Assembly: GCA_016840025.1 (NCBI GenBank)
Contig: JAEOTF010000204.1
Span: 1-29,716 of the forward strand
From: Candidatus Hodarchaeota archaeon
GTDB taxonomy: Archaea > Asgardarchaeota > Heimdallarchaeia > Hodarchaeales > YT1-039
Reading direction: 5' to 3'
DNA length: 29,716 nucleotides
The notes beneath the pieces are model-generated. The model worked only from the letters and a program-made list of their open reading frames with translations, searched no databases and was not told the DNA's origin. Of this stretch, positions 23,182 to 29,716 are shown piece by piece (the stretch's first letter is position 1; the number at the start of each line of letters is the position of its first letter). The position numbers and the translations under genes are program-made.

Positions 23182-23970
23182 CTAAGATCCTTCAAAACGT
23201 TGACGCCATTGCTCATCCACTATTAATTTGATATTTTCATCTGCAGTAAAAAACCTAAGCTCTAAATTTTTGGATAAAGGCATTAAGTTGACTTCTGTCA
23301 GATGATTCCTACTCAAGGTTAGGTACGTAAGACTACGACAATGCTTAAGGGGGGATAAATCGATTTCTTTCAGACAATTTACGTGTAATGTCAATCTTTC
23401 TAGACTCGGGCACTGAGCGAGAGGCGAGAGGTCAAGGTGTGTTAGGTGATTCCCAACTAAGTCTAGGATGCGAAGATTAGGGCAATGCAAGAGGGGAGAT
23501 AAGTCGATCTGTTCAAATAGATTCTCATTTAATGATAAAGTATAGAGCTTAGGGCATTGAGCAAGGGGTGAAAGATCGATCTCTGTCAATTGATTTCTAG
23601 CTAAAGACAAACGTGTAAAAGATGAACATTGGGCAAGAGGGGTGATGTCAATCTGTGTAAACTCATTCTCCTCCAAAAATAGATCCTGAAGTTTAGGACA
23701 TTGGGTGAGAGGAGAGAGATCGATCTCTGTCAATTGATTTCTGTCTAGATTGAGAGTTTCGAGTTTTGGACATTGGGTGAGAGGAGAAAGGTCGATATCA
23801 GTCAACAAATTCCTATTCAAGTTCAAAGTTTCCAGTTCTGTATGCTGAGTAAGTGGAGATAGATCAATACGCGTTAATTGATTCCTGTGCAGATATAAAA
23901 AGTGATTAGTTATATCTACTTCCTCATAAAAGAATCTTCCCCCAATTTGGGTTCCTGTTATACCTACCAT
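23182..23970 (-). CDS. Leucine-rich-repeat protein, IDLSPL type
   Basis: A 262-residue protein made almost entirely of nine leucine-rich repeats of 24 residues, with consensus LTxIDLSPLxxCxxLxxLxLxxN (residues about 32-247). There is a short N-terminal cap (MVGITGTQIGGRFFYEEVDI) and a short C-terminal tail (DEQWRQRFEGS). No signal peptide or membrane helix is present, so it is probably cytoplasmic. The repeated cysteine at position 12 of the repeat is typical of the IDLSPL variant. It is a solenoid for protein-protein contact; the partner is unknown. ATG at 23970. It lies upstream of the Yip1-like gene on the same strand with a 118-nt gap that holds a promoter. Confidence 0.88.
   Translation of the reverse strand: MVGITGTQIGGRFFYEEVDITNHFLYLHRNQLTRIDLSPLTQHTELETLNLNRNLLTDIDLSPLTQCPKLETLNLDRNQLTEIDLSPLTQCPKLQDLFLEENEFTQIDITPLAQCSSFTRLSLARNQLTEIDLSPLAQCPKLYTLSLNENLFEQIDLSPLLHCPNLRILDLVGNHLTHLDLSPLAQCPSLERLTLHVNCLKEIDLSPLKHCRSLTYLTLSRNHLTEVNLMPLSKNLELRFFTADENIKLIVDEQWRQRFEGS
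23230..23877 (-). repeat. Nine 72-bp coding repeats (leucine-rich repeats)
   Basis: Each 72-bp unit encodes one 24-residue repeat. The middle units are close to identical in DNA (the segments around 23560-23600 and 23700-23790), which suggests recent unit duplication. Confidence 0.85.
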
Positions 23971-24173
23971 AATATTTTCAACTCAGGAAAATTTTTTTCA
24001 TAGCTCCTATTCTTGTTTTTGGTCTTTCTTTCAATTAATATTTAAATTAAGAATATTCCACTCATTAATTAGCGCCAAATGTTGGTACTTGAATATTCTC
24101 TAATGAACTTGAGTTATTTGTCCTTACCAAGCTGTTTCTTCATATCCTTACATTTTTATTAGAGGAGACTTAC

Positions 24174-24254
24174 TTGACAATATACCTGCAGCAAAAGGTT
24201 AAGAAAGCGGAAATTATTGCGGGTGGTGAAGACATCAACAGGAGAGGTGGATAA
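24174..24254 (+). CDS. Possible 26-residue leader ORF before the surface-protein pair
   Basis: A TTG at 24174, preceded by GAGGAG, opens a frame encoding MTIYLQQKVKKAEIIAGG plus a basic tail, and its stop overlaps the next start as TAATG. Such coupling could tie translation of the surface-protein gene to this leader. It may also be chance; the peptide matches nothing I recognise. The rest of the 23971-24253 gap shows no other gene. Confidence 0.25.
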   Translation: MTIYLQQKVKKAEIIAGGEDINRRGG

Positions 24255-25483
24255 TGCCCAAAAAAAGAATTTTTTTAGTCCTATTATTCTGTATTGTTTT
24301 GAACTCTAGACTTTATATATTAACTACGGGATCTAATAATATACTAATAGTACAAGAGAAAAATGAATCATTTAGTCCATCTAAAGGCAAAATGACGACC
24401 ATATCTGAAGAACCCAATAGAACTCCAGAGCAATATGGGAATGTTCGGAATAATTTAGAGCTCAATTTCATCACCACCTATCATCCAAACCCGATAGACT
24501 CATCATGGTCTGATGTGCCCGATCCTATCCCAGTACTTGTTGAAATTAGTTCTGCAGTGAAATTAAATGTAACAGCCTATCAGAATTTCGAGAATATTAC
24601 AGTAGTACTGATAGAGGAAGTTCCAGCGCCTTTAGGTGATAATAAAAATTTCCTAGAACTAGCCAATGAGTCTATTCCCAGAGAATTCAATGTTGGGTCA
24701 ATGAATACTAATGAAAGTAAGATTATTACATGGAACCTTTATGCACTGAAGTATCCACCTCAGCGACGTACTCGATTGATGACAGCAGTAGGAAAAAACA
24801 CTGTGGACAGCATAGAAACAGTCATATACCCTCAATTCATTGAATTCCAATTAGCCCAGATCCATGCTCCAAAAATGACAATTAACGGTACGTTTTCCTC
24901 AGAATTTCATAAGGTTGAACAGGAATATGAATTAACTACGAATAATAGTTTATATTTCTGGTTCAATATTTCGAGTATAGGGCTAACATCCATTATGGGC
25001 ATAAATATTACCATCACAAACAAAAAGCCCGACTACATTGAGCTGGCATCTCCCTCGAGTATGTCAACATTACCTAGTAATGGAACTGTAGAAGTCAAAA
25101 AATTCAAGAATAGAATTTTCGAGGGAAGAATAGAAGAACTGCCACCTAATCACTCTACAACCTTTAACTTCTCACTTGACGTCAAAAAGGAAGTCATCGT
25201 CAAGTCTCCAGTATTAATTTCTATTGGGCATAACCTTACATCTGTCCACGACTATAACTATACACTTTTGATTGTACCTTCTGAGGTTTTATCTGACGAG
25301 GAGATTGATAATGGGAGTAGTAACGGTTCTAATGGAACTAATAACGGTTTTTTGGGGACTATAGTAATTTATTTCATTGCAGGCACCGCTGCTTTAGGAT
25401 TTGGGGGATTGGCAGCCATGTTTTATGAACGAATCACGAAGAAGAAGGAAAAAGTAGAAGTGATAAAAAAAGGACAGGGGTAA
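24254..25483 (+). CDS. Secreted, C-terminally anchored protein A of a tandem paralogous pair
   Basis: A 409-residue protein I do not recognise. Residues 1-25 form a signal peptide (KKRIFLVLLFCIVLN). The exported part is rich in Asn-x-Ser/Thr sequons and contains VRNNLELNFITTYHPNPID, DPIPVLVEISS, LNVTAYQNFENITVVL, SSIGLTSIMGINITITN and IGHNLTSVHDYNYTLL. An Asn/Gly/Ser-rich linker leads to a transmembrane helix (about residues 370-392) and a lysine-rich cytoplasmic tail. Repeated beta-strand-like patterns suggest immunoglobulin-like domains, with heavy N-glycosylation outside the cell. GGAGAGGTGG lies just before ATG 24254. A paralogue follows seven bases after its stop. Confidence 0.75.
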   Translation: MPKKRIFLVLLFCIVLNSRLYILTTGSNNILIVQEKNESFSPSKGKMTTISEEPNRTPEQYGNVRNNLELNFITTYHPNPIDSSWSDVPDPIPVLVEISSAVKLNVTAYQNFENITVVLIEEVPAPLGDNKNFLELANESIPREFNVGSMNTNESKIITWNLYALKYPPQRRTRLMTAVGKNTVDSIETVIYPQFIEFQLAQIHAPKMTINGTFSSEFHKVEQEYELTTNNSLYFWFNISSIGLTSIMGINITITNKKPDYIELASPSSMSTLPSNGTVEVKKFKNRIFEGRIEELPPNHSTTFNFSLDVKKEVIVKSPVLISIGHNLTSVHDYNYTLLIVPSEVLSDEEIDNGSSNGSNGTNNGFLGTIVIYFIAGTAALGFGGLAAMFYERITKKKEKVEVIKKGQG

Positions 25484-25490
25484 AGGTACT

Positions 25491-26654
25491 TTGAAAAAGA
25501 AATGCATTATTGTACTGATTATAGTTATGACCCTGAATCTTAGTTTGTACAGACAATTTACAGATCTTAGCGCCACATTTCAAGAAAAGGATACTAAAAT
25601 CCTTCCATTTCCACCTGAAGACAAATTAGTACCCACTTCCGACCAACTTAGGAGAGGAGAAATACCGAAGGGTTCAGTACGCAACAATTTAGGGCTCAAT
25701 TTCATCACCTCGTATCACATAAACCCTATAGATCCTAACTGGGACATGGTGGCAGATCCTATTCCTGTGCTTGTTAATATTACTTCTCCGGTTAGTTTAA
25801 ACGTCACTGCTTATCAGGATTTCGAGAATATTACAGTGGTGTTGGAAGACGAGGTTCGACCACCACTCGGTGATACTAGCAATTTCCTAGAACTAGTAAA
25901 TGAGTCTATCCCCTCAGAGTACAACATTGGACCCATGAGTGCGAAAGAAAGTAAAATAGTCACTTGGTATTTTTATGCACTGAAATATTACTCTAATAAT
26001 CCGACTCGCTTAATGACAGTGGTAGGAAAAAACACCGACGCGGAAAATGTGACCACAGTTTTATTCCCTCGATATATTGAAATGCAATTAGTGCAGATCT
26101 ATGCTCCAAAAATGGTAATTAGCGGTACTTTTTCTCCGTACAATCAAGTAGTTGAAGTAGAGCATAAATTAAACTATAACCAAACTACATCCTTTTTATT
26201 TAATATTTCGAGCATAGGGCTCACGTCTATCAGCGGTGTGACAATTAACATTACAAATACAAATCCTGAGTTTCTGGAGATAATTTCTGTTTCCGACTCG
26301 ACTACATGGAATCTATCAGGGATTGTTGAAGTCTCAAATTCTACAGAAACTTATTTCCAAGGAAAAATAGAAGAAATCCCGCCTAATAACCATACAATCT
26401 TCAATTTTTCACTTATACCATTAGATAGAGGATTTACTAAAGTCCCACTTATGATAACTATAGGTCATAATCTTACTTCCGTCCACAATTATAATTACAC
26501 ACTTCTATTAACATTAGAGGATGAAGAGACTGGTCTTGAGGGCATAGGAGACTTCTTTGGTAATATAGCAATTTACTTCATTGCTGGTATAGGGGCGTTC
26601 GGAATAGGGGCGCTATTGGCAATAGTTTATGGACAAATTAGGAAAAAATCGTAG
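25491..26654 (+). CDS. Secreted, C-terminally anchored protein B of a tandem paralogous pair
   Basis: A 387-residue paralogue of the preceding gene, colinear along its whole length: signal peptide, VRNNLGLNFITSYHINPID, DPIPVLVNITS, FENITVVLEDEV, IEMQLVQIYAPKM, SSIGLTSISG and IGHNLTSVHNYNYTLL, then a transmembrane helix (IAIYFIAGIGAFGIGALLAIVY) and the tail GQIRKKS. It lacks the Asn/Gly linker of protein A. The start is TTG 25491, with AAAGGT nine bases upstream; no ATG is available. It is very likely co-transcribed with protein A. The two may form a heteromer at the surface (inference). Confidence 0.75.
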   Translation: MKKKCIIVLIIVMTLNLSLYRQFTDLSATFQEKDTKILPFPPEDKLVPTSDQLRRGEIPKGSVRNNLGLNFITSYHINPIDPNWDMVADPIPVLVNITSPVSLNVTAYQDFENITVVLEDEVRPPLGDTSNFLELVNESIPSEYNIGPMSAKESKIVTWYFYALKYYSNNPTRLMTVVGKNTDAENVTTVLFPRYIEMQLVQIYAPKMVISGTFSPYNQVVEVEHKLNYNQTTSFLFNISSIGLTSISGVTINITNTNPEFLEIISVSDSTTWNLSGIVEVSNSTETYFQGKIEEIPPNNHTIFNFSLIPLDRGFTKVPLMITIGHNLTSVHNYNYTLLLTLEDEETGLEGIGDFFGNIAIYFIAGIGAFGIGALLAIVYGQIRKKS

Positions 26655-26668
26655 GTGACAAGTAATCT

Positions 26669-27859
26669 TTAGCTAAAAGTCCAAATATCTTGATATAATA
26701 GCCCAGATCCAGTTCCAAAAAGCACCACAGATTCACTAGAGTCAATCGTACCTTGATTTTTCAAATTTTTGACTGCTGCGAATGTAGCAGCCGCTTCAGG
26801 AGCCAACATTATCCCTTCTTTCCGAGCTAGGCTGTTCATCGCTGTAATGATTTCGGAGTCGTCCACAGCGATAGCGGTTCCTTTTGACTCTCGAATAGCT
26901 GAAAGTATTAAATAATCTCCAACTGCAGCAGGTATTCGTAATCCAGCCGCAATTGTGTTCGCCTCTTCCCAAAATGAAGCAGTTCGAGTTCCATCATTAA
27001 AAGCTTTTACAATGGGGGCACATCCCGATGACTGGACAGATATCATACGGGGACGCTCGGGTCCAATTATCCCTAATATTTCTAACTCCTCAAATGCTTT
27101 CCACATGCCCACAATCCCCGTTCCTCCTCCTGTAGGATATATAAGTACGTCTGGAACTGACCAATTGAATTGTTCTACCACTTCAAAAGCCATTGTTTTC
27201 TTTCCTTCAACACGGTATGGCTCTTTCAAAGTCGATACGTCAAATAGACCATTATGTTCAGCTGCAAGACGGGCTTGTTTAGCAGCGTCTGTAATTAGTC
27301 CTGAAACCAGAATTAAATTCCCACCCATCGCAAGGACTTCTTTCACAATCAGTTGTGGGGTATCTTCAGGCATAAATATATGTGCTTCGACATTAGCCCG
27401 AGCAGCATATGCAGCTAACGCTGCTCCTGCATTCCCAGCACTAGGAATGACAAATTTATGAATTTTGAGTTCAGTTGCTTTAGAAACTGCAGCACATAAC
27501 CCACGACTCTTGAAAGTTCCTGTAGGATTAAGACTTTCCTCTTTCATCCATAGGTTTTTCAAACCTAATTGTTTTCCTGCATTTTTCAATTGCAATAATG
27601 GAGTCCATCCTTCTCCGAGTGTATATCGATATTTAGAATCATATACTGGCATAATCTCAGATAATCTCCAAATGTCAAATCTTCGCTTTTCCATATTACG
27701 GGAAGAAAGAGTTTCTTTTGCTTGTTCTAAATCATATCTCGCAAATAACACCTTCCCACACGATGGACAAAGTCGATGTTTGTCTATTGGATTTAGTCTT
27801 TGATTACAGGCTGTACAAACTAATTTTTGTAAGTAAGATGTCTTTTCTTGTTGTATCAT
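26669..27859 (-). CDS. thrC: Threonine synthase
   Basis: Converts O-phosphohomoserine to threonine, the last step of threonine synthesis. The 396-residue protein begins with a zinc-ribbon-like part (Cys15, Cys18, Cys31, Cys34), then LGEGWTPLLQL. The PLP lysine is Lys117 in NPTGTFKSRG. SAGNAGAALAAYAAR is the substrate/PLP motif, and YPTGGGTGIVGMWKA is the phosphate-binding loop. The N-terminal zinc ribbon and length match archaeal ThrC. ATG at 27859. It is convergent with the surface-protein pair (14 nt) and divergent from the peptidase. No other threonine genes are adjacent. Confidence 0.9.
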   Translation of the reverse strand: MIQQEKTSYLQKLVCTACNQRLNPIDKHRLCPSCGKVLFARYDLEQAKETLSSRNMEKRRFDIWRLSEIMPVYDSKYRYTLGEGWTPLLQLKNAGKQLGLKNLWMKEESLNPTGTFKSRGLCAAVSKATELKIHKFVIPSAGNAGAALAAYAARANVEAHIFMPEDTPQLIVKEVLAMGGNLILVSGLITDAAKQARLAAEHNGLFDVSTLKEPYRVEGKKTMAFEVVEQFNWSVPDVLIYPTGGGTGIVGMWKAFEELEILGIIGPERPRMISVQSSGCAPIVKAFNDGTRTASFWEEANTIAAGLRIPAAVGDYLILSAIRESKGTAIAVDDSEIITAMNSLARKEGIMLAPEAAATFAAVKNLKNQGTIDSSESVVLFGTGSGLLYQDIWTFS

Positions 27860-27996
27860 TATTTATCACGGATTCTTCCGAAAACTACTTCCCTTGACTC
27901 AACATTAGACTTATTTAGTTAATTTTCACACTTTTTTTCTAATTTTAATAAAAGAATACTAGCAAAGAGAATCACTAGTTATAGCGGTTGAATCAA

Positions 27997-29716
27997 ATGA
28001 ACATTCAGTACTTAGTTGATACTTTTAGAAAAGAGGTCTCTGAACAATCGATAATGGATATAGTATCGAGAATCTCCCAATTTCATAGAATACAAGGTTC
28101 TAATGGATATCTTAAAGCAGCTCAATATATTCAAACAATTCTAAATGAAAATGGGATAGAAAGCAAAATTCTTGAATATCCTGCAGATGGAAAGTGGGAT
28201 GCTTGGGGATGGGTTGCGCCAATATCTTGGGATATCTCATCAGGGGAATTATCTTTAGTTAAACCAATAAAAAAGCGTCTTTGTAGCTTTCGAGAAACTC
28301 CAATGAGCGTGATAACCCATTCAAATGCAGCAGATTATATAGCTTCTGTTGTAGATGTAGGGAAAGGAGAGAAGGAAGAAGATTATGAAAATGCTTCAGG
28401 AAAAGTCGCATTAACTACAGGGAGTCCGCGAAGAATTTTTCCCATAGCTGCTAAACAAGGAGTTAAAGGACTATTAATCTATCCTGGATTAGAAAGAGCT
28501 GCAAATATTGGACCCACTACCGTTCAATACGATGGTTTTTGGCCAATCGCTGAGAGTCTTTCTGAAGTAACGTCGGGGTTTTCCTTATCACAAAGACAAG
28601 CGATAGAACTTCAACAGCTCTTGAAAAACGGTGATGAAGTTCAAGTTCATCTTAAAATTGATGCTAAATTCTATGAGGGAAAATTACATGTTCTTGAAAC
28701 TGAAATAACTGGATCAGATCATCCCTTAGAGGAAATTGTTTTAATTGGACATCTATGTCATCCTTCCCCTGCTGCAAATGATAATGCTTCGGGTGCTGCT
28801 GCTCTAGCTGAACTTTTGTTAGTACTTACTAGATTGATTCGAAAAGGTGAGTTGGAACAACCAAAGCGGACTCTACGTTTCCTATGGGTACCTGAATTTT
28901 CTGGCACGATTCCTTGGATAAAACAATATGAAGACCAACGTAATGCCAATGGGAGAAAGATAATCGCTGCTCTGAACTTTGACATGGTTGGAGAGTCACC
29001 TGCGAAGATCGGTACACCATTATTAATCAGTAAACCAAGCTTAGGAACTCCTTCCTATTTGGAAGCTCTTCTTCATAATGTCGCTAAATCTGTTGCTGGT
29101 TTAAAGGCAGAGTATGATATGAATGGACGGTTATACCAATTGAACTTCAGGATGGCCAACTATATGGGAGGAAGTGATCATCTTATTTTCAATGATCATT
29201 ATTTTGGTATCCCTAGTAGTATGCTGATTCATGATGATCCTTTCCACCATTCTAATGCCGATTCAATCGATAAGGTAGATCCATTAGAATGTAAAAGTGT
29301 TGCGATAATCACAGGATCCACTGCATATGGTTTAAGCACTACAGATGAGCAATTTCTTAAGGAATTGTCGTTGGTTGTCCTTCGAGACGCTATAGATGAG
29401 GTACTAAATCTCAAGCAGAGTCATTACAGTAATTCTGAGTTAACAGTAAACCAAAAACGGAAACAATTAGCGTTACTTGTTGATATAGCTGTGAAGAAAT
29501 TAAAAAACATTTTGACCCTTGATTCCAAAGAAGATCTCAAGGAACTTATAGACGAACATATACAAACAATAATGAATGTATTTTTAATTGATAAGAAGAA
29601 AGAAGAAGAATATCTGAAAGATGAAATGCAAAAGGAAATTGTAGCCTTAAAAATTAAACGTAACTATGAGGGGCTAATGTCATATAAACGTTTGGGGCAA
29701 ATAGAGAAAACCATAG
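27997..29716 (+). CDS. M28/DUF4910-type aminopeptidase-like metalloprotein (runs off the right edge)
   Basis: The frame is open from ATG 27997 to the window end (573 codons, no stop). Residues 130-165 (KVALTTGSPRRIFPIAAKQG) look like a PA-type insert. The metal-binding core is VLIGHLCHPSPAANDNASG (His252, Asp262), RFLWVPEFSGT (Glu300), ALNFDMVGE (Asp329) and GGSDHLIF with HHSNADSIDKV for the last histidine. This is the pattern of the DUF4910/COG4310 aminopeptidase-like relatives of M28 zinc peptidases. After about residue 450 a long helical, lysine/glutamate-rich tail begins that is unlike the usual end of M28. No signal peptide is present, so it should be cytoplasmic. It is divergent from thrC; a TATA-like AATTTTAATAAAAG stands at about 27938-27951. 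Confidence 0.8.
   Translation, partial: MNIQYLVDTFRKEVSEQSIMDIVSRISQFHRIQGSNGYLKAAQYIQTILNENGIESKILEYPADGKWDAWGWVAPISWDISSGELSLVKPIKKRLCSFRETPMSVITHSNAADYIASVVDVGKGEKEEDYENASGKVALTTGSPRRIFPIAAKQGVKGLLIYPGLERAANIGPTTVQYDGFWPIAESLSEVTSGFSLSQRQAIELQQLLKNGDEVQVHLKIDAKFYEGKLHVLETEITGSDHPLEEIVLIGHLCHPSPAANDNASGAAALAELLLVLTRLIRKGELEQPKRTLRFLWVPEFSGTIPWIKQYEDQRNANGRKIIAALNFDMVGESPAKIGTPLLISKPSLGTPSYLEALLHNVAKSVAGLKAEYDMNGRLYQLNFRMANYMGGSDHLIFNDHYFGIPSSMLIHDDPFHHSNADSIDKVDPLECKSVAIITGSTAYGLSTTDEQFLKELSLVVLRDAIDEVLNLKQSHYSNSELTVNQKRKQLALLVDIAVKKLKNILTLDSKEDLKELIDEHIQTIMNVFLIDKKKEEEYLKDEMQKEIVALKIKRNYEGLMSYKRLGQIEKTI

Noticed and set aside
23230..23877. Regular 72-bp direct repeats that could be mistaken for a CRISPR array
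   Set aside because: There are no spacers between them, and each unit codes for one leucine-rich repeat in frame. No cas gene is nearby.
26955..27461. A 168-codon plus-strand frame opposite threonine synthase
   Set aside because: It is the complement of a well-supported gene with intact PLP motifs. Its translation has no recognisable domain.

Overview
The window looks like a stretch of chromosome from an AT-rich archaeon, quite possibly an Asgard-type lineage. Features that point that way are: an archaeal-type ATP-NAD kinase; a split glycine decarboxylase P-protein; TATA-box-like promoters about 30-100 nt ahead of genes; a substrate-binding protein that ends in a PGF-type C-terminal anchor; a leucine-rich-repeat protein built on the IDLSPL repeat; a zinc-knuckle/Yip1-like membrane protein; and a NYN nuclease fused to two LOTUS-type winged helices. 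The Asgard assignment is inference. No rRNA, tRNA or universal marker gene was seen that would settle it.

Layout. (1) Positions 1-9285, all on the minus strand: a branched-chain/hydrophobic-amino-acid-type ABC importer cluster read right to left. The order is livK-like binding protein, a T-run, acyl-CoA synthetase (with a probable frameshift at its very start), KAS III/HMG-CoA-synthase-like condensing enzyme, MaoC hydratase, livG, livF, livH, livM, and the start of an alpha/beta hydrolase cut by the window edge. Spacing is tight from the synthetase onwards (gaps of 0-60 nt, two overlaps), so uptake of a carboxylic acid, its CoA activation and further acyl-CoA chemistry may be coupled. (2) 9.3-15.3 kb: mixed accessory genes, namely NYN-LOTUS nuclease, NAD kinase, a decayed PIN toxin, a secreted six-repeat Kelch-like protein, and a winged-helix/Fe-S protein. 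(3) 15.3-19.0 kb, minus strand: gcvPB and gcvPA, preceded by a TumE-type toxin-antitoxin-like pair in the same direction. (4) 19.1-22.0 kb: an SDR dehydrogenase, a XisH-XisI pair on the plus strand, and a class I/II aminotransferase. (5) 22.1-24.0 kb: a possible micropeptide, the zinc-knuckle/Yip1-like protein with a perfect 23-bp palindrome at its promoter, and the leucine-rich-repeat protein. (6) 24.2-26.7 kb, plus strand: two tandem paralogous secreted and anchored proteins. (7) 26.7 kb to the end: threonine synthase on the minus strand and, divergently, an M28/DUF4910-like metallopeptidase that runs off the right edge.

The strongest candidates for something undescribed are the import-and-activation operon, the XisHI pair in an archaeal-looking background without the XisF recombinase, the palindrome at the Yip1-like promoter, and the tandem surface-protein pair.
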